This document shows positions 54,221-62,787 of a stretch of DNA of 64,000 bases, in pieces. The translations under genes and the position numbers were made by a program. The notes beneath the pieces were generated by a model, which saw only the letters and a program-made list of their open reading frames with translations, was not told the origin of the DNA and searched no databases. Origin of the DNA: Ruminococcus sp. AM36-2AA (lineage in GTDB: Bacteria > Bacillota > Clostridia > Lachnospirales > Lachnospiraceae); NCBI RefSeq assembly GCF_003461955.1, contig NZ_QTYB01000005.1, positions 170,148 through 234,147 on the forward strand, read 5' to 3'. Within the stretch, counting starts at the first letter, position 1. Each line of letters begins with the position of its first letter.

Positions 54221-54934
54221 CTACCATTCAATCTCTTCCACTGGTGTGGGATGTGCATTTTCAGTCATCCTGGAAACCTTGCCGTTTTTGATCTTGATCA
54301 CACGGTCGGCCATAGGTGTCAATGCAGAGTTATGAGTAATGACAATAACCGTCATGCCCCGTTCCCTACAGGTATCCTGAAGGAGCTTCAGGATTGCCTT
54401 GCCGGTCTGATAATCCAACGCTCCTGTAGGTTCATCACAGAGCAGAAGCTTTGGATTCTTCGCCAGCGCTCTGGCTATGGAAACTCTCTGCTGCTCACCG
54501 CCGGATAACTGTGCCGGAAAATTGGTCAGTCTCTCCCTCAGCCCTACTTCCTCCAGAACTGTCCTAGCATCCAGAGGATCCTTACAGATCTGAAGAGCAA
54601 GCTCCACATTCTCCAATGCAGTCAGATTTGGCACCAGATTATAAAACTGGAATACAAATCCAATATCCTCCCGTCGGTATCCGGTCAGCTGCCGGTCTGT
54701 ATATTTTGCAATATTTTTTCCATCGATCCAGACATTGCCGGATGTGGCCTTATCCATTCCGCCCAGGATATTCAGCACCGTTGTCTTTCCGGCACCGCTT
54801 GGTCCTACCACAACCACAAATTCTCCTTTTTTTATCCGGAAGCTGATCTCATCCACAGCTATGATCTTCACTTCTTTTGAGCCATAGATTTTGGATACAT
54901 TCTCCAGCTTCACATATTCTTCCGTATGCTCCAT
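54221..54934 (-). CDS. ABC transporter ATP-binding protein, MacB type
   Basis: A 237-residue cytoplasmic ATPase with all motifs: Walker A GPSGAGKTTVL, Q-loop FVFQFYNLVP, signature LSGGEQQRVSIARAL, Walker B LLLCDEPTGALD and the His switch VIVITHNSAL. GGMDKATSGNVWIDG is typical for the MacB/LolD group. ATG 54934 lies seven bases after AGGAGG; the frame extends to a GTG at 54940. It forms an operon with the permease. Confidence 0.93.
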   Translation of the reverse strand: MEHTEEYVKLENVSKIYGSKEVKIIAVDEISFRIKKGEFVVVVGPSGAGKTTVLNILGGMDKATSGNVWIDGKNIAKYTDRQLTGYRREDIGFVFQFYNLVPNLTALENVELALQICKDPLDARTVLEEVGLRERLTNFPAQLSGGEQQRVSIARALAKNPKLLLCDEPTGALDYQTGKAILKLLQDTCRERGMTVIVITHNSALTPMADRVIKIKNGKVSRMTENAHPTPVEEIEW

Positions 54935-55284
54935 TTCCACCCCTCCTCTTTACTCTCTATATGATTTCAGGGGGCTTTTATCTGCCCCCTTTTAATTCTC
55001 TCGCTCACGTATCACAGCTGTAGAAAAATGTTTTCGGCTGTGATCGAATATTATTAATAACTATATTTATAAGTATATCGGTTCTTAATTCAAAATGCAA
55101 TTTCTACTTATATTTTACAAAGATTTTTCATTCCTGCGCATTTGTATTTTACATTTCTTTTCTATAATACAGACAAATAAAGGAAATCAATATTATAGCT
55201 GACTGTTGCTGACAACAGCAGAAGTATAATTCCAGAAAAACAGGAGGATGATATAAGTAACTAAATATATTGTAAAAAGATATT
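54935..55284. other. Non-coding stretch between ABC operon and IS607 element
   Basis: No gene was found. The stretch holds the upstream region of the ABC operon, a TATAAT (about 55163), a small CTGTTG/CAACAG hairpin (55203-55218) and an orphan AGGAGG near 55240 with no frame after it. The last could be the leader of the gene now at 57276, cut off by the insertion. Confidence 0.4.
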
Positions 55285-55317
55285 AAATGTGTTTAAATAT
55301 ACTTATGGAGGTATATT

Positions 55318-55989
55318 ATGGACACATCAAATATCACAAATTATAAACCAAAAGATTTTGCTGAATTATTAGGTGTTTCTGTAAAAACGCTTCAGAGATG
55401 GGACAGAGAGGGAATCTTAAAAGCAAACCGAACTCCAACAGACAGGCGTTATTACACATATGACCAGTATCTTCAATTTAAAGGTATAAATATAGAACAT
55501 GATAAACGAAAAGTTGTTATTTATGCAAGAGTATCTACAAAAAACCAAAGGGATGATCTTCAAAATCAGACAGCATTTCTGCGTCAGTTCTGTAATGCCA
55601 AAGGAATGATCGTAGACCAGTGCATTGAAGACTATGGAAGCGGACTTAATTATAACCGCAAGAAATGGAATGGATTACTGGACGAAGTCATGGAGCAGAA
55701 GGTCAAAACCATAGTGATCACGCATAAAGACAGATTTATCCGTTTTGGATACGACTGGTTTGAAAGATTCTGCATGAAATTCCACACAACGATACTGGTG
55801 GTAAACAATGAAGAACTGTCACCACAGGAAGAACTTATACAGGATATTATTTCCATCCTTCATGTGTTTTCCTGTAGATTATATGGACTTCGTAAGTATA
55901 AAAAACAGATAGAAAAGGATGAGGAGATTGCTGAAGAGCTTCAAGACAGAGATCAATCCTACAGAAGAGCAGAAGATCAAAATACATAA
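55318..55989 (+). CDS. tnpA: IS607-type serine recombinase TnpA
   Basis: A 223-residue transposase. The N-terminal MerR-like HTH (YKPKDFAELLGVSVKTLQRW, residues 9-28; then RTPTDRRYYT) is followed by a resolvase catalytic domain: VVIYARVSTKNQ holds the nucleophile Ser, QNQTAFLRQFC and IVITHKDRFIRFGYDWFE hold conserved arginines. The order HTH then catalytic domain is special to IS607. TATGGAGG lies about 7 bases before ATG 55318. It overlaps tnpB by 71 bp. Confidence 0.95.
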   Translation: MDTSNITNYKPKDFAELLGVSVKTLQRWDREGILKANRTPTDRRYYTYDQYLQFKGINIEHDKRKVVIYARVSTKNQRDDLQNQTAFLRQFCNAKGMIVDQCIEDYGSGLNYNRKKWNGLLDEVMEQKVKTIVITHKDRFIRFGYDWFERFCMKFHTTILVVNNEELSPQEELIQDIISILHVFSCRLYGLRKYKKQIEKDEEIAEELQDRDQSYRRAEDQNT

Positions 55990-57082
55990 GACAATCGGCA
56001 CATGCAGATATATTTATAATTTCTACCTGTTTCATAATAAAGAACGTTATGATGCCGGTGAAAGATTTATGAGCGGCAAGTCGTTCAGTGTATGGCTGAA
56101 CAATGAATACCTTCCAAGGCATCCGGAATATTTCTGGATCAGAGAAGTCAGTTCCAAATCGATAAAGAATGCAATCGAAAATGCCTGTACCGCTTTTTCA
56201 AGATTTTTTCATCATCAGAGTAGTTTCCCGAGATATAAGAAAAAAGGAAGATCTGATGTAAAAATGTATTTTGTAAAGAATAATCCCAAAGACTGTCTCT
56301 GTGAACGTCACAGGATCAAGATCCCAACACTTGGCTGGGTAAGGCTGAAAGAAAAAGGTTACATTCCGACCTCTAAGGATGGATATGTGATCCGAAGCGG
56401 GGCAGTTTCCATGAAAGCAGGCAGATATTATGTGTCTGCACTTGTCGATATACCTGCTCCGGAAGCGGATGGAAATTTCACTGATGGGATCGGAATTGAT
56501 CTGGGGCTGAAAGACTTTGCAGTTGTGTCAAATGGAACTGTATACAGAAATATCAATAAAACAGCACGGATTAGAAAACTTGAGAAACAATTAAGACGGG
56601 CACAGCGAAAGCTTTCCCGTAAATATGAGAGCTTAAAGAAAGGAGAGACCACTCAAAGAGCAAATATATGCAAACAAAAGCTTAAAGTACAGAAACTTCA
56701 TCATCGGATAGAAAATATCCGTACAGATCATATCAACAAGGTAATATCTGAGATAGTGAAAACCAAGCCGTCTCATATAACGATTGAGGATCTGAACATA
56801 TCCGGGATGATGAAGAACCGGCATCTCTCAAAAGCAGTTGCGTCCCAGAAATTCTATGAATTCCGGACAAAATTGAAAACAAAATGTGCTGAATATGGAA
56901 TCGAACTAAGGGTAGTTGACCGATGGTATCCATCTTCCAGGATCTGCCACTGCTGCAGCTGTATTAAAAAAGATCTGAAACTTTCAGACAGGATCTACAG
57001 ATGCACATGTGGATATATTGAGGACAGAGATCTCAATGCAGCATTGAATCTGAGAGATGCAGAGACTTACGAAGTTGCATGA
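55919..57082 (+). CDS. tnpB: TnpB RNA-guided nuclease, IS607-associated
   Basis: A 387-residue ancestor-type Cas12 nuclease. RuvC residues are present: Asp in GIDLGLKDFAV, Glu in TIEDLNISGM, Asp in EDRDLNAALNL. The zinc finger is CHCC...CTCG, a slightly odd spacing. The N-terminal wedge (FKTEINPTEEQKIKIHKTIG) is typical. TnpB uses an omega RNA from the element's right end to cut DNA next to a short target motif and so retains the element. It appears full length and intact. Confidence 0.94.
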   Translation: MRRLLKSFKTEINPTEEQKIKIHKTIGTCRYIYNFYLFHNKERYDAGERFMSGKSFSVWLNNEYLPRHPEYFWIREVSSKSIKNAIENACTAFSRFFHHQSSFPRYKKKGRSDVKMYFVKNNPKDCLCERHRIKIPTLGWVRLKEKGYIPTSKDGYVIRSGAVSMKAGRYYVSALVDIPAPEADGNFTDGIGIDLGLKDFAVVSNGTVYRNINKTARIRKLEKQLRRAQRKLSRKYESLKKGETTQRANICKQKLKVQKLHHRIENIRTDHINKVISEIVKTKPSHITIEDLNISGMMKNRHLSKAVASQKFYEFRTKLKTKCAEYGIELRVVDRWYPSSRICHCCSCIKKDLKLSDRIYRCTCGYIEDRDLNAALNLRDAETYEVA

Positions 57083-57256
57083 TCCCGCAAACGTGAGTAT
57101 GTACCGAAGGCTATTTCGGGAATTAACGACTGTGGAGTGTACTTAGGATCTGTGAGTAGAGATAACTCCGGTTACTCAAAAACATACACAAAGAAACAGT
57201 AAGCGGTATTCGTGAGAATCCGCATTATCTCGATGTGAGTATGTTTAATCACATTT
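57083..57256 (+). ncRNA. Probable omega RNA (TnpB guide RNA) region
   Basis: The stretch after the tnpB stop folds into several hairpins: CCGAA/TTCGG (57104-57119), TGAGTA/TACTCA (57153-57178) and a GCGG-ATTC/GAAT-CCGC stem with a GTGA loop (57203-57223). The motif GTGAGTATGT occurs at 57093-57102 and 57235-57244. In IS607 and IS605 elements the scaffold lies here and the guide is the sequence just past the right end, here from about 57257. The 5' end probably lies inside tnpB. Confidence 0.65.
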
Positions 57257-57275
57257 TGAGTGGCAGGAATGGATT

Positions 57276-57614
57276 ATGTATAAAGTACTGTGGAATCACT
57301 TAGATCAAAATTTAAAAAAGGCCCCTGCGCCAGCTGTTTTTCTTGCACTTTTGACAGCTGGATGGAGTGTAGCCGGAATTCTTGCAGGATTACTTGTTTG
57401 TCTGGAACTTCAGACAGAACTGATGGTGAAGCTGACTGTGATCTTATGTGCCGGTGGATACGCCGGACTGATTCCCGGTTTCTTCGGTGGGATCTTTTAT
57501 CTTTACCGAATGGATCTTCGGAAACCTTCTGCGGATCCTGCAGCTGATCTGGCAGCTGAAGCGGAAAAAGCTTCTGCCGATCCTGCTTCATTGATCTATT
57601 TTCACAATAATTGA
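57276..57614 (+). CDS. Small two-helix membrane protein, 112 aa
   Basis: Two membrane helices at about residues 20-43 and 51-76 (Gly-rich, ILCAGGYAGLIPGFFGGIFYL), a short basic start and an Ala/Asp/Glu-rich cytoplasmic tail with two ASADPA-like repeats. I recognise no family. AGGAATGG precedes ATG 57276. The IS607 element ends just 20 bp upstream, so its original promoter is probably displaced. A strong terminator follows. Confidence 0.65.
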   Translation: MYKVLWNHLDQNLKKAPAPAVFLALLTAGWSVAGILAGLLVCLELQTELMVKLTVILCAGGYAGLIPGFFGGIFYLYRMDLRKPSADPAADLAAEAEKASADPASLIYFHNN

Positions 57615-57615
57615 C

Positions 57616-57657
57616 AAAAAAGCAGAACTCTGCCTGGTTGTGCAGGGTTCTGCTTTT
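57616..57657. terminator. Bidirectional terminator
   Basis: AAAAAGCAGAAC-CTGC pairs with GCAG-GTTCTGCTTTTT around an 8-base loop, with A and T runs outside. It serves the small membrane protein gene and, on the minus strand, eda. Confidence 0.9.
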
Positions 57658-57684
57658 TTTATTGAATATGTGTATTAAGTTTGA

Positions 57685-58323
57685 TTACTTTCTTATGGAA
57701 TCCGCAAGCTTTTTTGCTTCTGCTGTCAGTTCTCTTATTTTGTCAAATTCTCCTGCCTTCACAAGATCTCCTTTTACCATCCAGCTTCCGCCGCAGCAGA
57801 GGATTTTGTCACAGGAAAGATAGTCCTCAAGGTTTTTCGCATTGATCCCGCCGGTAGGCATAAAACGGATTCCTGTATAAGGAGCTGCCATAGCCTTGAT
57901 CATTGAAATTCCGCCTGCCGGTTCTGCCGGGAAGAATTTTACTACCTTAAGACCTCTTTTCACTGCCTGCGCAACCTCAGATGGTGTGATACATCCCGGA
58001 AAAACAGGAATGTCTTTTTCCAGACAATAGTCTACGATCTTAGAATCAAAGCCCGGGCTTACGATAAATTTTGCTCCGGCGCCAACAGCCGCGTCTACCT
58101 GTTCTGTTGTAAGTACGGTACCTGCTCCCACAAGCATTTCCGGGAACTGCTCTGCCATGAAACGGATAGACTCTTCTGCTGCTTCTGTGCGGAATGTCAC
58201 CTCTGCACATGGAAGGCCGCCCTCAACCAGAGCCTTCGCCAACGGTACTGCATCTTTTGTATCTTCCAGCACTACAACCGGAACCACACCAAATTTCTGA
58301 AATTTTTCTGCTATCTCTTTCAT
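57685..58323 (-). CDS. eda: KDPG aldolase (2-keto-3-deoxy-6-phosphogluconate aldolase)
   Basis: A 212-residue class I aldolase that splits KDPG into pyruvate and glyceraldehyde-3-phosphate. The Schiff-base Lys lies in GLKVVKFFPAE and the catalytic Glu in AEVTFRTEAAEE; GAGTVLTTEQ and FMPTGGIN are family motifs. It is the last gene of the sugar-acid operon, ending at a terminator, and completes the pathway begun by the dehydratase and kinase upstream. Confidence 0.94.
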   Translation of the reverse strand: MKEIAEKFQKFGVVPVVVLEDTKDAVPLAKALVEGGLPCAEVTFRTEAAEESIRFMAEQFPEMLVGAGTVLTTEQVDAAVGAGAKFIVSPGFDSKIVDYCLEKDIPVFPGCITPSEVAQAVKRGLKVVKFFPAEPAGGISMIKAMAAPYTGIRFMPTGGINAKNLEDYLSCDKILCCGGSWMVKGDLVKAGEFDKIRELTAEAKKLADSIRK

Positions 58324-58341
58324 CTGAATTTCCCTTCCTTT

Positions 58342-59394
58342 TTATCTTTTTATATCAAAGTTCATTTCCATCACATGTCTGATCATAGATACATCATCGG
58401 TAATGTTTCCATCACCATGGATCGTATGCTTCACAGCACTGGCAGCAACACCGAAATTCACGGTATCTTCCGGTGTATACTCATTCATAAGGCCATAGAT
58501 GATCCCACTTACAAATGCATCTCCGCCACCGACACGATCAAGAATGTGGAAGGTCAGGCGCTTGCTTTTGTAAGTCTTTCCGTTTAACCAGAGATATGCC
58601 ATAAGACTGTTTTCACTGCAGCTATGTGCAAAACGGACATGTCTTGCAATGCATTTTATATTCGGATATCTGTCCGCAAATGCCCGGAACACTTTTTCCT
58701 GCTGTTCAAAATCCGGCTGAAACGGGATTCCATCCTTTACATCCCCTGCACTGTGGTCTTCTTCATTTTTCCAGATATGGTACGGCTCGATCCCGAAAAG
58801 GACATTTACATATGGAAGACAAAGTGTACAGAAATCTCTGGCCTCTTCCCAGGTCCACAGCGTACTTCTGAAATTTCCGTCAAAGCTTACGGTCATGTTC
58901 ATTTCTTTTGCTGCCTTCAGGCAGTTTAAGATCAGATCCCTGCATTTTGTTCCAAGAGCAGGTGTGATCCCGCTCAGATGCAGCCATGTATATCCTTCCA
59001 GCATTTTTTTCACATCTGTTTTGCTGAAATCATACTCGGAAAAAGCGCTATGTTTTCTGTCGTAAACTACCTTGCTGGGGCGGATCCCGTAGCCGGTCTC
59101 CAGATAATAGGTTCCAAGACGGTGTGTCGGAGTTTCTTCCGCTGTGGAATAAACCACACTGTCACAATTCACATCATTGCTTCTCATCATACGTACAGAA
59201 CTTTTTCCAAGACTGTTGTCCGGAACTACCGTAAAAAACGAAGCATCTATTCCAAGATTTGCCAGGGAAAGGGCTACATTCGCCTCGCTTCCCCCGTATC
59301 TTGCCTCAAAGGTTGTTGCTGTTCTGATTTTTTCATAATCCGGCGGTGTCAGACGCAGCATGATCTCGCCGAGAGTAATAAATTTATGTTTCAT
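58342..59394 (-). CDS. kdgK: 2-keto-3-deoxygluconate kinase, PfkB family
   Basis: A 350-residue ribokinase-fold sugar kinase that makes KDPG. It starts KHKFITLGEIMLRLTPP, has ARYGGSEANVALSLANLG, and ends with the anion hole and catalytic Asp in LDRVGGGDAFVSGIIYGL. ATG 59394, eight bases after GGAG, is chosen over a TTG at 59400; it begins 2 bp past the dehydratase stop. The substrate is inferred from its place between a sugar-acid dehydratase and KDPG aldolase. Confidence 0.9.
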   Translation of the reverse strand: MKHKFITLGEIMLRLTPPDYEKIRTATTFEARYGGSEANVALSLANLGIDASFFTVVPDNSLGKSSVRMMRSNDVNCDSVVYSTAEETPTHRLGTYYLETGYGIRPSKVVYDRKHSAFSEYDFSKTDVKKMLEGYTWLHLSGITPALGTKCRDLILNCLKAAKEMNMTVSFDGNFRSTLWTWEEARDFCTLCLPYVNVLFGIEPYHIWKNEEDHSAGDVKDGIPFQPDFEQQEKVFRAFADRYPNIKCIARHVRFAHSCSENSLMAYLWLNGKTYKSKRLTFHILDRVGGGDAFVSGIIYGLMNEYTPEDTVNFGVAASAVKHTIHGDGNITDDVSMIRHVMEMNFDIKR

Positions 59395-59396
59395 GA

Positions 59397-61142
59397 TCAA
59401 TACTCCAGATAGGCTCCCTTCATTGGGCTTGCAGCATGCTCACTGAAAAGTCTCAGCACGCCTTTTTTGTATTTTGGTTCTCTTGGCTTCCAGTTTTTAC
59501 GTCTCTCGGCAAGGATCTGGTCGATCTCTTCCATAGACTTTCTTTCGCCTGCGATCCCGATGATGTTCAGCTTTCTTTCCATAACGTCGATCTCAATAAG
59601 GTCGCCTTCCTCAACAAGTGCGATTGGGCCACCGTCAACAGCCTCAGGGCTGCAGTGTCCGATAACAGGGCCTGTAGATGCTCCGGAAAAACGTCCGTCT
59701 GTGATCAGTGCGATACTCTTTCCAAGCTCTTTATCACTGCTGATCGCCTCAGATGTGTAGAACATCTCCGGCATTCCACTTCCCTTTGGTCCCTCGTAAC
59801 GGATGAATACTGCATCACCTTTCTGAACCTTATGCTTCAGAACTGCATCCAGACACTCCTCTTCACTGTCGAACGGTCTTGCGCGGAGAACGGATCTGAA
59901 CATTTCCTTCGGGCATGCGGTGTGTTTGATCACAGCTCCCTCAGGTGCAAGGTTTCCACGGAGAACAGCGATGCTTCCGTCGGTTCCGATCGCCTTGTCA
60001 TATGGACGGATGATATCTTCCTTTGTAAGGTTTACATTGTAACGTTTGTTAAATTCCTGAAGCCATTTGTCGCATTTCTCATAAAATCCGTTGTTCTTCA
60101 GCTCCTCAAGGTTTTCTCCGAGAGTCTTTCCTGTAACTGTCATCACATCCAGATGGAGATGTTCCTTGATTTCCTCCATGATCGCCGGTACACCACCTGC
60201 ATAATAGAAGCACTCAGCAGGCCAGCGTCCTGCAGGACGTACATCCAGAAGGTATCTTGCATTTCTGTGCAGTCTGTCAAAGGTATCACCTGTGATCTCA
60301 ATGCCAAACTCATGTGCGATCGCCGGAATGTGAAGCAGACAGTTTGTACTTCCGGAGATTGCAGCGTGTACAAGGATCGCATTCTCAAAGCTGTCCATAG
60401 TTACGATATCAGAAGGACGCATATTTTCCATCTGTGCGATCCTTACTGCCTGTCTTCCTGCCTCTCTTGCGAAAGCAAGAAGATCCGGGCTTGTTGACGG
60501 CATCAGAGCTGTACCAGGAAGTGTAAGTCCAAGTGCCTCTGCCATGATCTGCATTGTTGAAGCTGTTCCGATAAAGGAGCAGGCTCCACAGCTTGGGCAG
60601 GCATTGCATTTTGCCCAGTCAAGCTTCTCTTCGTCGATCTCTCCACGCTCAAACTTTGCACTGTACATTCCCAGCTGCTCAAGGGTCAGCATCTCAGGTC
60701 CCGCATTCATGGTTCCGCCCGGAACAAATACGGAAGGGATATTTACTCTTGCAAGTCCGATCAGATTTCCCGGTACACCCTTGTCACAGCTTGAAAGATA
60801 TACACCGGCATCAAATGGTGTTGCATTTGCATGGATCTCGATCATGTTTGCGATCATTTCACGGCTTGCCAGGCTGTAGTTGATTCCGTCTGTTCCCTGG
60901 CTTTCACCATCGCAGATATCGGTACAGTTATAGCGTGCACCAAAACCACCTTCTTCTGCGATTCCTTTACGAACTTCTTCCACAAGGATGTTCAGGTGTC
61001 CGCTTCCCGGATGGCTGTCACCATAAGTGCTTTCCACCATGACCTGAACCTTTCCCAGATCTTCTTTTTTCCATCCTGTTCCAAGGCGCAGCGGATCAAG
61101 CTCCGGTGCAAGCTTTCTCATTTCCTGACTTACTAACTTCAT
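59397..61142 (-). CDS. IlvD/Edd-family sugar-acid dehydratase
   Basis: A 581-residue iron-sulfur dehydratase. Cysteine ligands are seen in CDKGVPGN and CPSCGACSFIGTAST; DGRFSGAS and GGPIALVEEGD are family motifs. The closest pattern is that of sugar-acid dehydratases (gluconate, arabonate, galactonate, xylonate) rather than IlvD of valine synthesis, and the operon supports dehydration of D-gluconate or a similar acid to a 2-keto-3-deoxy acid. The exact substrate is not settled. ATG 61142 follows GGAGGAAAAAATC. Confidence 0.9.
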   Translation of the reverse strand: MKLVSQEMRKLAPELDPLRLGTGWKKEDLGKVQVMVESTYGDSHPGSGHLNILVEEVRKGIAEEGGFGARYNCTDICDGESQGTDGINYSLASREMIANMIEIHANATPFDAGVYLSSCDKGVPGNLIGLARVNIPSVFVPGGTMNAGPEMLTLEQLGMYSAKFERGEIDEEKLDWAKCNACPSCGACSFIGTASTMQIMAEALGLTLPGTALMPSTSPDLLAFAREAGRQAVRIAQMENMRPSDIVTMDSFENAILVHAAISGSTNCLLHIPAIAHEFGIEITGDTFDRLHRNARYLLDVRPAGRWPAECFYYAGGVPAIMEEIKEHLHLDVMTVTGKTLGENLEELKNNGFYEKCDKWLQEFNKRYNVNLTKEDIIRPYDKAIGTDGSIAVLRGNLAPEGAVIKHTACPKEMFRSVLRARPFDSEEECLDAVLKHKVQKGDAVFIRYEGPKGSGMPEMFYTSEAISSDKELGKSIALITDGRFSGASTGPVIGHCSPEAVDGGPIALVEEGDLIEIDVMERKLNIIGIAGERKSMEEIDQILAERRKNWKPREPKYKKGVLRLFSEHAASPMKGAYLEY

Positions 61143-61160
61143 GATTTTTTCCTCCATTTC

Positions 61161-61397
61161 CTATTCTCTGATCAGATTCAGATTTTCCAGCTTTTCTCTA
61201 AGTTCCTTTACATCCTCTTCTTCTGCTCCGATTTCCACATTATCAAATGTAGGAAGGCTGAATACTCCCAGCATGGACTTTGCATCTACGATATATCTTC
61301 CGCAGATCAGTTCCACATCCTTCCGGCAGCCGGATGCAGCCTGTACAAGATGCTTTGCATCATACATGTCTCTTAAATAAACCGGTATCTTTATCAT
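61161..61397 (-). CDS. HPr-like protein lacking the phospho-His loop, 78 aa
   Basis: The second half matches HPr closely: LVQAASG, then RYIVDAKSMLGVFSL, where Ser41 corresponds to HPr Ser46. The first half is about five residues shorter, so the GxHARP loop with His15 is gone (VYLRDMYDAKHLVQ). It cannot carry phosphate from EI. It sits between gntP (13 bp) and the dehydratase (18 bp) in the operon. A regulatory role with HPr kinase or CcpA is plausible but is inference. ATG 61397 follows GGAGG; a frame start at 61433 would overlap gntP. Confidence 0.8.
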   Translation of the reverse strand: MIKIPVYLRDMYDAKHLVQAASGCRKDVELICGRYIVDAKSMLGVFSLPTFDNVEIGAEEEDVKELREKLENLNLIRE

Positions 61398-61410
61398 TAC
61401 GCTCTGCCTC

Positions 61411-62766
61411 CTATGCAAAAATTGAAATAACAAAGCCTACAACAAGTGCTGTAACACCGATCAGTGTTTCCATGATCGTCCAGGATTTTAATGTCGTTTT
61501 TTCGTCAATCTCAAGGAAAGTACTTACCAGCCAGAATCCGGCATCATTTACATGACTCAGTGCAGTTGCACCACCGCAGATCGCACAGCACATAGCAGCT
61601 CTGTAAAGCATGCTTGTATCCATTACTGCCGGCATAGTCGCCATGATTCCTGATGCCATGGTCATTGCCACAATGGAGCTTCCTACAGATGCCCTTACCA
61701 GGATTGCGATCAGAAACGCGATCAGGATCAGCGGAAGACCGCTTTTTTCCAGGGCCGGTCCGATAATATTTCCAAGGCCGGAATCCTGAAGCATCCATCG
61801 GATCACTCCGCCGCTGGCGATGACCAGAAGGATCATTCCAACCGGTCTCAGTGAATGATCCAGTATTTTCTTTAACTGTGTACCGGTAAAGCCACGACGG
61901 ATTCCAAGAAAATACATTGCTGCAAGCGTTGCGATAGTCAGTGCCAGAAACGGTTTTCCGATAAATCCGAGAAAACTCTGTATTCCTGCCGGAATTGGCA
62001 TGTATTTAGATACAGTACTGAGAAGGATCAGAACAAGCGGGATCAGTATCACGCCAAGCACCAGACCAAATGGCGGCAACTCTTTTCCATCATCTTTGAT
62101 CTCTTCCACATTGGCCGGAAGTTCAGTGAAAATTTTGTTTCCAACCAGATTTCCCCAGATAATTCCTGAAACCAGCATACAGATCAGTGCAGTTGGAACT
62201 CCAACCATGATCATAGTTCCCAAGTTTACGCCAAGTGCATTGGCAACCAGTACAGATCCCGCAGAAGGCGGTACAAAAGCATATCCGCTGGCAAGACCTG
62301 AAAGAAGTGGGATTGCATAATACAGTGTGGATTTTTTTGTCTGCTTTGCAACACTGAATACCAGTGGGATCAGTACTACAACACCTGCTTCAAAAAATAC
62401 GGTTGTACCGATCACCAGTCCGGTAAGTCCCAGTGCCCAACCGGCTTTTTTCTGACCGAATTTGTCGATCAGTGTTTCCGCTATTCTCTGAGCGCCTCCG
62501 CTCACTTCCAGTATTCCGCCGAACATGGAACCCAGTCCTACCAGAAGTGCGATTCCCTGTAATGTCTTTCCAACACCTTTTTCTACTGTGTCTGAGATCA
62601 TTTCCAGTGGCATTCCGGCACCTGCACCGATGATGATCGCTGAAATCATCATTGACAGAACCGGATGTAGTTTAAATTTGATGATCAGCACCAGCAGGAT
62701 CACAATTCCCACTGCTGCAGCAAGCATCAATCTCATTGGATCTGCTGTAAATGTTGTTTCTTCCAT
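61411..62766 (-). CDS. gntP: GntP-family gluconate/sugar-acid permease
   Basis: A 451-residue membrane carrier with about 12-14 helices of the GntP family (proton symport of gluconate and related acids). PVLSMMISAIIIGAGAGMP, TTVFFEAGVVVLIPLVF, FVPPSAGSVLVANALG and ALSHVNDAGFWLVSTF are typical. It opens the operon; SD GGAGGC lies before ATG 62766. The substrate is assigned from the neighbouring pathway genes. Confidence 0.93.
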   Translation of the reverse strand: MEETTFTADPMRLMLAAAVGIVILLVLIIKFKLHPVLSMMISAIIIGAGAGMPLEMISDTVEKGVGKTLQGIALLVGLGSMFGGILEVSGGAQRIAETLIDKFGQKKAGWALGLTGLVIGTTVFFEAGVVVLIPLVFSVAKQTKKSTLYYAIPLLSGLASGYAFVPPSAGSVLVANALGVNLGTMIMVGVPTALICMLVSGIIWGNLVGNKIFTELPANVEEIKDDGKELPPFGLVLGVILIPLVLILLSTVSKYMPIPAGIQSFLGFIGKPFLALTIATLAAMYFLGIRRGFTGTQLKKILDHSLRPVGMILLVIASGGVIRWMLQDSGLGNIIGPALEKSGLPLILIAFLIAILVRASVGSSIVAMTMASGIMATMPAVMDTSMLYRAAMCCAICGGATALSHVNDAGFWLVSTFLEIDEKTTLKSWTIMETLIGVTALVVGFVISIFA

Positions 62767-62787
62767 TTTTTCTGCTTTTGCCTCCTT

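Larger units (their letters stand above)
55285..57256 (+). mobile_element. IS607-family insertion sequence
   Basis: The element carries a MerR-HTH serine recombinase (tnpA), an overlapping tnpB and a structured tail. A 21-bp imperfect inverted repeat brackets them, 55285-55305 on the left and 57236-57256 on the right, with 18 of 21 positions matching. The left arm reads AAATGTGTTTAAATATACTT and the right arm read inverted AAATGTGATTAAACATACTC. IS607 elements usually lack long terminal repeats, so these may be TnpA-binding sites near the ends; exact ends are not fixed. Both genes look intact. Confidence 0.8.

Noticed and set aside
59436..60497. A 353-codon plus-strand frame opposite the dehydratase gene
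   Set aside because: Shadow of the dehydratase coding bias; no start signal and no known domain.
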